DNA from: Mesorhizobium zhangyense
GTDB taxonomy: Bacteria > Pseudomonadota > Alphaproteobacteria > Rhizobiales > Rhizobiaceae
Direction: 5' to 3'
DNA length: 64,000 nucleotides
Assembly: GCF_011045115.1 (NCBI RefSeq)
Contig: NZ_JAAKZG010000002.1
Span: 1-64,000, forward strand
Position numbers and translations under genes: made by a program. A model generated the notes under the pieces. The model saw only the letters and a list, made by a program, of their open reading frames with translations, searched no databases and was not told the origin of the DNA. Positions 9,486 to 18,792 of this stretch are shown one piece after another. Every line of letters begins with the position of its first letter. Position 1 is the first letter of the stretch.

Positions 9486-9586
9486 TCTTTTTCGCGCCTT
9501 CGATGTTTGCCGCTTGGACTATAGCAAGCAAAGGCGGACCTTTGCGACCGGGTTCGTCGCAAATGTCCGGGTCTCCGACGACGTAA

Positions 9587-10417
9587 TCAAAAACCGAGGC
9601 AGATGGCGCCCAGCACCACCACGGTGCAAGCGAGGACGCGGCGAGGCGTCAATGTCTCGCCGAGAAAAAGCCACCCGATCAGGGCCGCGAACACGACGCT
9701 GGTTTCCCGCAAGGCGGTGATGGGGCCGGCCGGTCCAAGGGCGAAAGCCGCGATGACGACGCCATAGGCTATCAGCGCGACCACGCCGCCACCGAGCGCT
9801 TTCAAGGTTTCGGGCGAACGTATGTCGATAACGAGCTTGCCGCGCACCAGAACGAAAATCATCGGCAGCAGCGCGCCATAGATCACCACCACCCATGCAG
9901 TGTAAGCGCCGGTATGGCCTGATTGCCGCACACCGATTGCATCGACCGTCGCGTAAGCCGCGATGATCGCGCCCGTCGCCAGGGCAAAGAGGATCGACGA
10001 GGTTGCCGCCCGGCCTTTCCCCAGGGAAAGGCTCATGATGCCGGCTGCCACGAGGACGACGCCGGCCGTCTGGTAGGTGTCGAGGCGATCGCCGGCGAGC
10101 AGGAACCCACCGACAGTCACCAGCAGCGGCACGGTGCCGCGAACGATGGGATAGACCTGTCCCAGTTCGCCGTTTCTGTAAGCTGCCACCAGAAAGATGC
10201 TGTAGCCGACCTGAAGACAGGCGGAGAGAACGATATAGAGCCAGGCCGAACTTGCCGGCAGAGGGTAGATGAAGACGAATGGAAGCGCGACGATCGTGCC
10301 GGCAAGGCTCATGACCGTGACGGTCCAGAGCCGGTCGGAACCCGTTCGCAAAAAAGCGTTCCATGTTGCGTGCAGGATCGCCGCAAAAAGCGCCAGGCTG
10401 ACGACCGCCGCGCTCAT
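9587..10417 (-). CDS. EamA/DMT-type transporter
   Basis: A 276-residue inner-membrane protein with about ten hydrophobic segments arranged as two EamA repeats, ending LTPRRVLACTVVVLGAICLGF. DMT transporters usually export metabolites or drugs; no substrate can be assigned. Its start overlaps the stop of the TetR gene by four bases (ATGA), so the two are co-transcribed and the regulator probably controls its own operon. Confidence 0.88.
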   Translation of the reverse strand: MSAAVVSLALFAAILHATWNAFLRTGSDRLWTVTVMSLAGTIVALPFVFIYPLPASSAWLYIVLSACLQVGYSIFLVAAYRNGELGQVYPIVRGTVPLLVTVGGFLLAGDRLDTYQTAGVVLVAAGIMSLSLGKGRAATSSILFALATGAIIAAYATVDAIGVRQSGHTGAYTAWVVVIYGALLPMIFVLVRGKLVIDIRSPETLKALGGGVVALIAYGVVIAAFALGPAGPITALRETSVVFAALIGWLFLGETLTPRRVLACTVVVLGAICLGF

Positions 10418-10998
10418 TGCCGTGCCGGCAGTTTGGCAAGTAGGCCAAGAGCGGCGTTTCTCGCATCCCGAATGGCGGTTTCTCCCTGACCCATCTGAGC
10501 CAGAAGGGTCGCGCCCTCGAGCAGCATCAAAAGCGCCGATGCAATGCTCTCTGCCTGATCTTCAGGCAAAGCGGCTTCGAGAATCCGGCGCATGCGCGTC
10601 TTCAAGCCGTGCTTCTGGTCGGCCACTGCCTTGAAAACCGGATGGGTGGGATCGCCGAATTCCGCGAGCGCATGCGCGAACAGGCAGCCATGGAAATCCG
10701 GGCTTTGGAACCAGCGCCCGTAACAGTCGAAGATTGTCAGGATCTTCTGCTCGGGCGTGGCGTCAAGCTCGGCGAGCTGGTCAAGCTGATGGTCAAAGCG
10801 CCGTGCCCGCCAAGCTAGCACCTCGACGGTAAGGCCATCCTTGCTGGGAAAATGGCGGTACAATGTCATCTTCGCCACGCCCGCCTCGGCGATGATCCGG
10901 TCTATCCCGGTGGCATGAAAGCCTTCGCGCTTGAACAGCGCATAAGCCGTTTCGACGATATGCTGGCGCTTTTCGGTATTGCCGTAGCTGGCGGACAT
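10414..10998 (-). CDS. TetR/AcrR family transcriptional regulator
   Basis: A 194-residue regulator with an N-terminal TetR helix-turn-helix (RQHIVETAYALFKREGFHATGIDRIIAEAGVAKMTLYRHFPSKDGL) and an all-helical ligand-binding C-terminal domain. It is the first gene of a two-gene operon with the DMT transporter. A short AGAC-N2-GTCT palindrome lies about 20 bases upstream of the start and could be its operator. Confidence 0.92.
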   Translation of the reverse strand: MSASYGNTEKRQHIVETAYALFKREGFHATGIDRIIAEAGVAKMTLYRHFPSKDGLTVEVLAWRARRFDHQLDQLAELDATPEQKILTIFDCYGRWFQSPDFHGCLFAHALAEFGDPTHPVFKAVADQKHGLKTRMRRILEAALPEDQAESIASALLMLLEGATLLAQMGQGETAIRDARNAALGLLAKLPARQ

Positions 10999-11018
10999 GA
11001 CGCGGACTCGATAGGGTG

Positions 11019-11028
11019 AGACAGGTCT
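11019..11028. promoter_or_regulatory. Possible TetR operator
   Basis: AGACAGGTCT has 4-base inverted arms (AGAC/GTCT) around two bases and lies in the leader of the TetR-DMT operon. The arm sequence resembles sites bound by some TetR-family proteins. It is short, so chance occurrence is likely enough to keep confidence low. Confidence 0.3.
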
Positions 11029-11112
11029 GTATCATTACGCTTCGGCGGAGTCTTGGTCAATGTGGAACGTCGCACAGGGGGAGGACGAACGGGTAAAATC
11101 CTGCCCTGAAAG

Positions 11113-11328
11113 CTATTTGCCGGCCTTGCGCCGCATCCATTCGTCCGCGACATCACCCATGGTTTTGCCGGTCCCGTCCCTGATCCACTGCATGAAGCTA
11201 ACGTCGAACTTGAAGTCCTTGCCGCATTGCGCGGTCATGAACCGTCGGACATTCTGTGTGCTCTTGTAGCTTGCCGTGACGGGCGTATCGCGGGTGATCG
11301 GGTTGCTGTGCCAGTCGAACTTGACCAT
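11113..11328 (-). CDS. DUF6434 small protein
   Basis: A 71-residue protein, MVKFDWHSNPITRDTPVT at the start and GKTMGDVADEWMRRKAGK at the end, matching the complete DUF6434 pattern (FDWHS, TRDTPVT, TQNVRRF, TMGDVADEW). The domain is also found attached to SAP domains in larger proteins, which suggests a nucleic-acid-related role, but none is established. It lies alone between the TetR operon and the histidine phosphatase. Confidence 0.8.
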   Translation of the reverse strand: MVKFDWHSNPITRDTPVTASYKSTQNVRRFMTAQCGKDFKFDVSFMQWIRDGTGKTMGDVADEWMRRKAGK

Positions 11329-11356
11329 CGAAACCCCACGCTGTTCAGAGCAAATT

Positions 11357-11944
11357 TCAGGATAGTTCCGGCACGATATCCTGCCAGGCATGAATGACGG
11401 AAAGCGTATCGGCATCGAAGGCAAAATAGCAGCCGCCTCCGCTGATCGGCTGCCCCCGTGTCTGCGAAATCGGCTCGCCCAGGAGATCGCACAACAACAG
11501 CGTGCCGACCCCGCCATGGGAGAATATGACGACATCTCCCTTGCCCGCTCTTTCGCGGATGCATTCGGTCACTGCCGTTTTGACGCGGCGCTGCGCGTCG
11601 GCAGCCATTTCCCAGCCCAATACGCTCGCATCGGGATGCGCGAAGAATTCCGCGACGATCTCCCAGAAGCGCGGTGGCGCTACATAGCCGGTGGACGAGC
11701 GGTCGTTTTCGCCAAGGCGTGGGTCTATGCAGAATTCGAGGTTGCGCAGAGATTTGAGCGTCTCGGCGCAGTCCAGCGCCTTGCGTTCGTCGCTGACGAA
11801 AACGTCGGTCACCGAATTCAGGAGCGGGCGCGCGCAAAAGGCCTGGAGGCGTTCGTGACCCCGGCTGGACAAGCCCCACTGCGGCACGGGCGCCTCGGGA
11901 TCGATAACGACCTCGGGGTGCGTGACGAAATAGGCGACTGCCAT
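11357..11944 (-). CDS. Histidine phosphatase family protein
   Basis: A 195-residue phosphoglycerate-mutase-like protein. The usual RHG catalytic motif is replaced by THPEV (VAYFVTHPEV), while the second catalytic histidine is kept in DVVIFSHGGVGTLLLCDLLG. The supporting FVSDERKALDCAETL and LGENDRSSTGY segments are also present. The first base of its start directly abuts the stop of the PodJ-like gene, so it is probably co-expressed with it. Substrate is unknown. Confidence 0.85.
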   Translation of the reverse strand: MAVAYFVTHPEVVIDPEAPVPQWGLSSRGHERLQAFCARPLLNSVTDVFVSDERKALDCAETLKSLRNLEFCIDPRLGENDRSSTGYVAPPRFWEIVAEFFAHPDASVLGWEMAADAQRRVKTAVTECIRERAGKGDVVIFSHGGVGTLLLCDLLGEPISQTRGQPISGGGCYFAFDADTLSVIHAWQDIVPELS

Positions 11945-14900
11945 TTATTTGTTGAGCGCCAGCAGGGCCCGTACGACCTTCTCGTCGATCTCGCCGTTGG
12001 CGTCCATGCCGTTGGCCTTCTGGAAGGCGGCGATGGCGTTCTTGGTCTTCAGGCCCATCACGCCGTCGGCGCCGCCGGCGTCGTAGCCGTTCTTGTTGAG
12101 GATGGCCTGGATGTTGCGGACGGCCTTCTTCAAGTCGACGCTGGCGGTCGTGCCCTGGCTTTCCTGCCAGGCTTCGGGGATATCGACCGAGTTCGATGCC
12201 GTGTCGAGCGGCTTTGCCTTCCACAGTTCGGTTGCCGCGCGGGCCCGTTCGAGCTGTTCGGGGCGCAGTGCGTGACCGATCTCGTCGCGCTTGGCGGTGG
12301 CGTCCTTGTCGCCGGTCTTGGCGACGAGGGCGAACCATTTGTAGGACTCTTCGAGGTTCTGCGGCATGCCGACGCCCTTGGCGGCGAGGATGCCGAGATT
12401 GAACTGGCTGTCCTTGACGCCGAGTTCGGCCGCCTGGATGAACCAGCGCGCCGCCGATTCATTGTCGGCGGTGCCGTCGGCACCCATGGCGAACAGAACG
12501 GCCAGGTTGTGCATGGCGCTGGCATTGCCCTGGCTGGCGGCCAGCTGATACCAGGTCTTGGCCTTGTCCACGTCGCGTTCGACGCCGAGGCCCTTTTCGT
12601 AGAAATTGCCGATGCGGTACTGCGCCGGTGCAAATCCTGCCTCGGCCGATTGCTCGTACCATTTGGCGGCAGTCTTCATGTCAGCCTTGACGCCGCGCCC
12701 GTCCGCATAGCGCGAGCCGATTTCGAACAGCGCCTTGGCGTCGCCGGAACCGGCTGCCTCGCGCAGCGCCACCGGGCCGGCTTCCGTCGGCACACTGACG
12801 GCAGCGGTGGTAGATTGTTCGGTAGCCGCAGGCGTTGCTGCCGGGCTGGCGGAAGCCATTACCGGGTTGGCAAGCATAGGCTCGGCGGGGGTGTTTATGA
12901 CTCCCGCCGGATTATCGACCGACTGCTCGATCGGAGACGTCGATGCCGTCGTTTCGGGTGCCGGGGCAGGCTCGGTAATGGCAGCGGTTGCCTCTTCCGG
13001 CGTTGTTTCAGGATCGGCGGCGAGGCTGTCCTGCGGCAGGTCGACGGTGCGTGCGGCCGGGGCTTCGCTGCGGGCGTCGGCAAGGCTGTCCATCTGGACG
13101 GGGGCGGGCGCCTGCGGTACTTCGGCCATGGCCGTCTGAGCGGGTTGTTCCGCTGGCTGCTCGATTGCCGGCGTGACAACTTCGGCCACTTCCGCATCGC
13201 CGGCCATGAAGGCCTTGCCGAGCTGCAGGCCGGCCAGTGCCATCATGATCGCGGCGGCGGCCATCAGGATCGGTTTGCGGCGTGCCTTCAGGAGATCGCC
13301 GATGCGCAGCGCCTTTACCGGGCCCTTGAGGCTGGAATCGCGCTTCAGCGCTTCGGCTTCCGCAGCCGCTGCCTGGGCGGCGCGGCGCGCGGCGGCGATG
13401 AAGTCGGCCTTGGCGGCTTCGGTTTCGACAGCCTTTGCCGGCTGGCCGCGCTCGTCGCGAACACGGCGCATGATGGCGTTGAGGTCGGGCGCGCCGGAAC
13501 CGGGTTCGAGGGGTCGATTGGCGAATTTGGGATCGAGCGGCTCGTCCAGGTCGACGCTCGGTGCTTCGTCCTTGGCGACGGCGTCCACTGGCTCCGGGAT
13601 CGCGGCTTTCGCCGCCTGCCCCTTGCGGCCCTTGAAGACGCGGCCAAGCCCGCCGAACATCGAGCGCGGACCGGCCTCCGGCTCGTCGTCGGCGATCGTG
13701 TCCGAATCCAGCGCAGCACTTGCTGCCGCAGCAGCTGCCTGAGCCGGCGTGAGCGAGCTGGCGACGCGCGAAGGCGAGGGGCGATCTTCGCCCTCGACCA
13801 GCGGCAAGCCGTCGTCGAAATCGAGCGACGGCGTGTCCTGCAGCGCCATCTTGCGCAGCGTGTTCAGGGGCTCGGGCTCGACCTTGCTGGCCGGGCGCTC
13901 GTCCTGTTCCAGCGAGCCAAGCCGGTCGACGATCTTCAGGAGCGTGTCGTGGATTGCCTCGAAGGTCTCGGTGTTGCGCTCGTCGGAGCGGCGCGTCAGC
14001 GCTTCCAGCGCCTTCAGGTCGTCGGCGAGGCCGGTGACCGCCACTGTATGCGTCTGCGAACCCGACAGCGAGCGCACAGCGCTTTCGGCGGCCTGCCGCG
14101 CGGCCTCGAGGATGCTGTCATGGCTGCCGGCGATCGACTTTTCGATGTCGTTGAGACGCGGGCCGATGTCCTCGAATTCCGGCAGTGGGCTCGACGGGCG
14201 GGCGAGATGCTGCGACAGGCCGGAAACCTGCGCTTCGAGATTGCGGATCAGGTCCGGATCGATATTGGCGAACTGGCTGGCAGACGAATCGAGGCGGCTC
14301 GAAATGCTTTCGAGCCGTGCTTCGAGTTTGCGGATGGCGGCGTTGTCGGCCGGTTCGGGCTGGCGGGCTTCAAGACGTTCGGCAAGCGTGGCGAAGCGCG
14401 CGTCGATGGCGTCCATGATGCCGCTATTGTCCAGCGCCGGCGCATGCGCGCGCTGGTCGAGGCGGTCGGCGACTTCATCGAGCCGGCGCTCGAGATCTCG
14501 GAACAGCGTGTTGCTCTGTTCGGCAGCGTCACCCTGGCGGCGTTCGATCATATCGGACAGGTGATCGAAGCGCTGCTCGATGCCCTGGAAGATATAGTCC
14601 GCATCCGGGCTAGCCGGCGCGCGGTCGATCTTGTCGGCGATGATGGCGATCTGTTTGCCGAGACGCTCGACCGCCGCTTCCGGCAGGTGGATCTGCTGCG
14701 TGATCTGGTCGACGCGGCTGGAGAGCAGGCCGAGGCGCTCCATGACCTCATTGCCGGTCGGCTGGTCGCCGGCGACTTCCTCGATCTGGCGGGCCAGTGC
14801 TGAAATCCGCGCTTCGATGCGCTCGAAGGGTGCCGGGTCGAAATTGGGCAGCGTGGCTGCGGCAGTGGAGGCGACGATGGCGCGCGAGATCTCGTCCAGC

Positions 14901-15793
14901 CGCACCTCGATCTGGCCGAATGTGTTGGCGTCGGTATTTTCCTGCTGGCGGGCGAAATGGTCGACCGCGCCGGCCAGCGTGCGCACCTTTTCCTCCAGCG
15001 AGCGCAGCGACAGAGATTCGGGCAGGTTGTTGACGGCGTCGTTGATCTGCTCGAGCCGCGAGGTCAGTGCGGAAATCGCCGGGTCGTGCGATCCGGTCGA
15101 TATGCGATCCTCGAAATCCGTCCAGCGCTTGTTGAAATCGTCCCAGCGGCGATCGACCGAGCGCACCGTTTCTTCGCGCGCCAGCAGATCGAGCGAGCCT
15201 TTGACCTGCTCCAGTTCCAGCCGGAGCATGTTGATGCTCTTGTCGTCGCTGCGTTCCGAAAGCGAATGGATGGCGCTCGACAGGCGCTCGAACTCGACGC
15301 CGAGTTCGTCGACCCCGCCCTTGGCCGCACCCGAAGCATAGGCGCGCCGGATGTCCTCGCGCACCGCCTCGAATTCGCGGCGCATGCCCGAGGTCACCTG
15401 CTGGCGAAGGTCCTCGCGCAGCGCCTGCAGTTCCGCTGCGATCTTGCCAAAGGCAGCGACGCCGTCTTCCTGCGCGCGCACGCGGTCGAGGTCGCGGGCG
15501 ATCGTCTGGTAGGGCTGGTCGTAGGCGGACGCGCGCGGTGCCGGCTGCGGGGCGGCATAACGGTTGTCTTCCACGCGGTTCTGGCCGTAGGGCAGGTCGG
15601 CGAAGCGTTGCTGGCGGCGCATGTCGTCGCGCTCGCGTGAGAAGTCGGGTCCGGCATCCTGCGGCCGGCTGAGGCGCTGCTCGAGGTTCTCCAGCGAACG
15701 GTTCAGTTCCTCAAGCGTGGTGTGAGGCTTGCGAAGCCTGCCGGTATTGAGTGTGTCGAGATAGGACCGCTTGCTGTTCATCAAAACGCCCAT
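11945..15793 (-). CDS. podJ: PodJ-like polar localization protein (coiled coil, SEL1 repeats, peptidoglycan-binding domain)
   Basis: About 1,280 residues. The N-terminal two thirds are hydrophilic and coiled-coil-rich (many LEQRL, LEARL and DKI-type heptads), with one transmembrane helix near residue 860 (PILMAAAAIMMALAGLQLG). After it come a Pro/Ala/Glu-rich linker and at least four SEL1 repeats (for example ALFEIGSRYADGRGVKADMKTA and APAQYRIGNFYEKGLGV). The protein ends in a peptidoglycan-binding domain (IQAILNKNGYDAGGADGVMGLKTKNAIAAFQ). This is the architecture of PodJ, the pole organiser of Caulobacter and Rhizobiales. Two starts are possible, ATG 15793 and ATG 15781; homologues usually begin MNSKRSYLD, favouring 15781. 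A CtrA-like site lies upstream. Confidence 0.85.
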   Translation of the reverse strand: MGVLMNSKRSYLDTLNTGRLRKPHTTLEELNRSLENLEQRLSRPQDAGPDFSRERDDMRRQQRFADLPYGQNRVEDNRYAAPQPAPRASAYDQPYQTIARDLDRVRAQEDGVAAFGKIAAELQALREDLRQQVTSGMRREFEAVREDIRRAYASGAAKGGVDELGVEFERLSSAIHSLSERSDDKSINMLRLELEQVKGSLDLLAREETVRSVDRRWDDFNKRWTDFEDRISTGSHDPAISALTSRLEQINDAVNNLPESLSLRSLEEKVRTLAGAVDHFARQQENTDANTFGQIEVRLDEISRAIVASTAAATLPNFDPAPFERIEARISALARQIEEVAGDQPTGNEVMERLGLLSSRVDQITQQIHLPEAAVERLGKQIAIIADKIDRAPASPDADYIFQGIEQRFDHLSDMIERRQGDAAEQSNTLFRDLERRLDEVADRLDQRAHAPALDNSGIMDAIDARFATLAERLEARQPEPADNAAIRKLEARLESISSRLDSSASQFANIDPDLIRNLEAQVSGLSQHLARPSSPLPEFEDIGPRLNDIEKSIAGSHDSILEAARQAAESAVRSLSGSQTHTVAVTGLADDLKALEALTRRSDERNTETFEAIHDTLLKIVDRLGSLEQDERPASKVEPEPLNTLRKMALQDTPSLDFDDGLPLVEGEDRPSPSRVASSLTPAQAAAAAASAALDSDTIADDEPEAGPRSMFGGLGRVFKGRKGQAAKAAIPEPVDAVAKDEAPSVDLDEPLDPKFANRPLEPGSGAPDLNAIMRRVRDERGQPAKAVETEAAKADFIAAARRAAQAAAAEAEALKRDSSLKGPVKALRIGDLLKARRKPILMAAAAIMMALAGLQLGKAFMAGDAEVAEVVTPAIEQPAEQPAQTAMAEVPQAPAPVQMDSLADARSEAPAARTVDLPQDSLAADPETTPEEATAAITEPAPAPETTASTSPIEQSVDNPAGVINTPAEPMLANPVMASASPAATPAATEQSTTAAVSVPTEAGPVALREAAGSGDAKALFEIGSRYADGRGVKADMKTAAKWYEQSAEAGFAPAQYRIGNFYEKGLGVERDVDKAKTWYQLAASQGNASAMHNLAVLFAMGADGTADNESAARWFIQAAELGVKDSQFNLGILAAKGVGMPQNLEESYKWFALVAKTGDKDATAKRDEIGHALRPEQLERARAATELWKAKPLDTASNSVDIPEAWQESQGTTASVDLKKAVRNIQAILNKNGYDAGGADGVMGLKTKNAIAAFQKANGMDANGEIDEKVVRALLALNK

Positions 15794-15944
15794 TCGCCCC
15801 TTGCTGGCTTTCGGCCAGGTTCTTCAACTTCCCCATCGGCACGGATGCGCCCGCATCCGCGGGGCGCGTCCTCTCAAACGTGAACAAATCGGAATAATGA
15901 TCATCCACGGCGGACCGACATGCGCACATTTCCCCCAACGTGGT

Positions 15945-15959
15945 AAACAAGTTGTTAAC
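15945..15959 (-). promoter_or_regulatory. Near-consensus CtrA site upstream of podJ-like gene
   Basis: On the minus strand this reads TTAA-N7-TTTA, seven of eight matches to the CtrA consensus TTAA-N7-TTAA. It lies about 160 bases upstream of the PodJ-like start. Polarity genes are known CtrA-regulon members in alphaproteobacteria. A single 7/8 match is suggestive only. Confidence 0.4.
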
Positions 15960-16052
15960 CAACCTTACCGCGCGGCAAAGAATGCAACGAAAAGTCGCAA
16001 AACAGTTTCATTCAGTTGGCGCTTGCAACGTAACGGCACTCTGAGTATAGCA

Positions 16053-16067
16053 TTTACGTAAACGTAA
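16053..16067. promoter_or_regulatory. Inverted repeat in merR promoter (candidate MerR operator)
   Basis: TTACGTA/AACGTAA is a near-perfect palindrome about 120 bases ahead of the merR start. It shares the core TTTACG(T/C)AAACGT with the much longer palindrome at 16819-16850 in front of the acyl-CoA dehydrogenase operon. The shared core suggests one regulator binds both, which would give autoregulation. Confidence 0.55.
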
Positions 16068-16187
16068 GCGGTGCTTGAGCCCCCTTGCGCAGTATTCGTT
16101 GAAACCACGAACGGAAGCACAGCCCCGATTGCTTTCGTTCAGGCCCCGCCGGTCAAACCGCGGTGGCCAACGGGGAAGCAAAAGAAC

Positions 16188-16652
16188 ATGACGATGAAGC
16201 TTATGCAGGCCGGCAACACTGCGGCCATGACTGAAACTGTTACCGATGCGGCGGAGAACGATCTTTCCCGCATCGGCGAAATAGCCAAGAAATATGGCGT
16301 GACGCTGCGCACGCTTCGTTTCTATGAAGACAAGGGCCTGCTGAACCCGAAGCGGGAAGGCAGCACGCGTCTTTACACGCATCGCGAAGAGGCAAGGCTG
16401 AAGCTGATCCTGCTCGGCAGGAAGGTTGGCTTCTCGCTGCGCGACGTCAAGCAGATGATGGATCTCTACGATCCCAAGGGCACCAACGCCAAGCAGCTCA
16501 AGCTCGCTCTCGACAAGTCGGAAAAGCAGCTTTCGCGCCTGCACAAGCAGCGCGAGGCGATCGAGGACGCCATCGGCGAACTCAGCAATGCCATGTCGGC
16601 GGTGCGCGGCATGCTTGCCGACCGTCCGCTGCCGGTTGCAGCCAACGGCTGA
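16188..16652 (+). CDS. MerR family transcriptional regulator of the acyl-CoA catabolic operon
   Basis: A 154-residue regulator with a MerR winged helix (IGEIAKKYGVTLRTLRFYEDKGLLNPKREGSTRLY) followed by the dimerisation coiled coil (about residues 95-135). It has no C-terminal metal-binding cysteines, so it is not a metal sensor. It precedes a fatty/branched-chain acyl-CoA operon and resembles LiuR-type MerR regulators of such pathways (family knowledge). Start ATG 16188 follows GGGGAAG; ATG 16194 is an alternative. The 394 bases between it and the podJ-like gene hold both promoters and the operator at 16053. Confidence 0.9.
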   Translation: MTMKLMQAGNTAAMTETVTDAAENDLSRIGEIAKKYGVTLRTLRFYEDKGLLNPKREGSTRLYTHREEARLKLILLGRKVGFSLRDVKQMMDLYDPKGTNAKQLKLALDKSEKQLSRLHKQREAIEDAIGELSNAMSAVRGMLADRPLPVAANG

Positions 16653-16705
16653 TCCGGTGGTGATACCCGTGGGCCGCTTCGGTCTCGGGCATTTCGAAAA
16701 ATTGA

Positions 16706-16741
16706 GCCACACAATGTCCGACGACATTGTGTGGCTTTTTT
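16706..16741 (+). terminator. Intrinsic terminator of merR
   Basis: A perfect 13-bp stem (GCCACACAATGTC pairing with GACATTGTGTGGC) with a CGAC tetraloop, directly followed by six T. It lies 54 bases after the merR stop and separates merR from the acyl-CoA operon promoter. Confidence 0.9.
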
Positions 16742-16818
16742 CATATTGCCGACGTGGACTTGCGGCTAGCTTTGCGGTCTCTTGCCGTCGTCCTCCTTCA
16801 GAAAATTCACAACCATGA

Positions 16819-16850
16819 AATAATTGACGTTTACGCAAACGTCAATTATT
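16819..16850. promoter_or_regulatory. 32-bp palindromic operator ahead of acyl-CoA operon
   Basis: Fifteen of sixteen base pairs are symmetric around 16834.5; the half-site reads AATAATTGACGTTT and its mirror AAACGTCAATTATT. It lies about 80 bases before the first gene of the operon and shares the TTTACG(T/C)AAACGT core with the site before merR. The TTGAC in the left arm could serve as a -35 element, as is common where MerR proteins bind between -35 and -10. Confidence 0.75.
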
Positions 16851-16931
16851 GCTATGGCGATCTGGAAAGCGGACTCGACGCTTGAATCACGGGCGTCGGG
16901 AGCCGCATAGTGTTGTGGCGGAGGATTCAAA

Positions 16932-18719
16932 ATGCCGACATACCGGGCCCCGGTCGAGGATACGCTTTTCGTACTGAATGAGGTGCTCGGCTATGAGCGC
17001 TACAGCAATCTTCCCGGATTTTCCGACGCCACGCCCGATGTGCTGGAAGCCATTCTGGCCGAAGGCGCAAAGCTTTCCGAAAACGTGCTCCAGCCGACCA
17101 ACCGCACCGGCGACCTCGAAGGCTGCGTGCGCCATGACGACGGCTCGGTGACGACGCCCACGGGCTTCAGGGAAGCCTATGACCAGTATCGCGAAGGCGG
17201 CTGGATGGGCCTTGCCGTGCCGGCCGAATATGGCGGCCAGGGCCTGCCTTACTCGCTGCACACGGCGGTCGCGGAATACATGATCTCGGCCAATATGGCG
17301 CTGATGATGTATCCCGGCCTGACCCAGGGCGCGATTGCGGCCATCCTCGTCCACGGCACCGACGAACAGAAGAACACCTGGCTGCCCAAGCTGGTCGAGG
17401 GCAGCTGGACCGGCACCATGAACCTGACCGAGCCGCATTGCGGCACCGATCTCGGCCTGCTGCGCACCAAGGCCGTGCCGAATGGCGACGGCACCTACAA
17501 GATTTCCGGCCAGAAGATCTTCATCTCGGCCGGCGAGCACGACATGGCCGACAACATCGTCCATCTGGTGCTGGCCCGCATCGAAGGCGCGCCGGAAGGC
17601 GTGAAGGGCATTTCGCTGTTCATCGTGCCGAAATTCCATCTCGATGCAGACGGCAATCCCGGCGAGCGCAACGGCGTTTCCTGCGGTTCCATCGAGGAGA
17701 AGATGGGCATCCACGGCAACGCCACCTGCGTCATGAATTACGACGAGGCGACCGGCAAGCTGCTGGGCGCTGAGAATGGCGGCCTCAAGGCCATGTTCAC
17801 GATGATGAACGAGGCGCGTCTCGGCGTCGGCCTGCAGGGGTTGGCGATGTCGGAAGTCGCCTATCAGAACGCGGTGACCTACGCCAGGGAGCGTATTCAG
17901 GGCCGCTCGCTGTCCGGTCCGAAAGCCCCGGACAAGAAGGCCGATCCGATCATCGTCCACCCGGACATTCGCCGCAACCTGATGACCATGAAGTCCTTCA
18001 ATGAAGCGGGCCGCGCGCTGGTGCTGTGGACGGCGCTGAAGTCGGATGTCGCCCATGGCTCGGGCGACGATGGCGAGCGCCAGACGGCGGACGACCATAT
18101 GGGCCTGATGACGCCGATCGTGAAGGGCGTGCTGACCGACAAGGGTTTCGACCACGCCGTCATGGCGCAGCAGGTTTTCGGCGGCCATGGCTACATCGAA
18201 GAACACGGCATGAGCCAGTTCGTGCGCGATGCCCGCATCGCCATGATCTATGAGGGCGCCAACGGCATCCAGGCGCTCGACCTCGTCGGCCGCAAGCTTG
18301 CCATGAATGGCGGCCGCGCCGTGCAGGCCTTCTTCAAGGAAGTCGGTGAATTCTGCGAGGAAAACCGCGCCGACGAGAAGATGGCGCCCTACACCAAGGC
18401 GCTGAAGAAGGGCCTCAACGACCTCCAGGCCGCCACCATGTGGCTGATGCAGAACGCGATGGCCAAGCCCGACAATGCCGGGGCCGCCTCGACCGACTAT
18501 CTGCACCTCTTCGGCCTGGTCGCACTCGGCTATATGTGGGCGCGCATGGCCAAGACCGCGCAGGGCAAGCTCGGCAACGGCTCGGCAGCCTTCTACGAAA
18601 ACAAGCTGGTCACCGGCCGCTACTTCATGGAGCGGGTGATGCCGGAAACGGCCGCACACCTCGCCCGCATCTCCAGCGGTGCCGATACGATGATGGCGCT
18701 GGACGCTGAAGCGTTCTAA
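16932..18719 (+). CDS. Acyl-CoA dehydrogenase, long form with C-terminal extension (DmdC-like)
   Basis: A 595-residue flavoprotein that oxidises acyl-CoA to enoyl-CoA. The long N-terminal region is followed by the FAD-binding core ([36 protein letters not shown]), then [24 protein letters not shown] and the catalytic-glutamate segment [14 protein letters not shown]. The C-terminal domain ends in [11 protein letters not shown]. Length and motifs match the group that includes 3-methylmercaptopropionyl-CoA dehydrogenases and many unassigned long-form enzymes. It is first in the operon after the palindromic operator. Confidence 0.92.
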   Translation: MPTYRAPVEDTLFVLNEVLGYERYSNLPGFSDATPDVLEAILAEGAKLSENVLQPTNRTGDLEGCVRHDDGSVTTPTGFREAYDQYREGGWMGLAVPAEYGGQGLPYSLHTAVAEYMISANMALMMYPGLTQGAIAAILVHGTDEQKNTWLPKLVEGSWTGTMNLTEPHCGTDLGLLRTKAVPNGDGTYKISGQKIFISAGEHDMADNIVHLVLARIEGAPEGVKGISLFIVPKFHLDADGNPGERNGVSCGSIEEKMGIHGNATCVMNYDEATGKLLGAENGGLKAMFTMMNEARLGVGLQGLAMSEVAYQNAVTYARERIQGRSLSGPKAPDKKADPIIVHPDIRRNLMTMKSFNEAGRALVLWTALKSDVAHGSGDDGERQTADDHMGLMTPIVKGVLTDKGFDHAVMAQQVFGGHGYIEEHGMSQFVRDARIAMIYEGANGIQALDLVGRKLAMNGGRAVQAFFKEVGEFCEENRADEKMAPYTKALKKGLNDLQAATMWLMQNAMAKPDNAGAASTDYLHLFGLVALGYMWARMAKTAQGKLGNGSAAFYENKLVTGRYFMERVMPETAAHLARISSGADTMMALDAEAF

Positions 18720-18792
18720 CCTTCAATTCCAGCGCATCTCTGTTCAAGTTTGAACGTCTTCATTATATGATCGGGATGGGAGGTCCCGTTTG

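Noticed and set aside
11390-14803. A 1,137-residue plus-strand open frame opposite the podJ-like gene
   Set aside because: Low-complexity Arg/Gly/Ala-rich translation, antisense to a gene with clear domains; a high-GC shadow frame.
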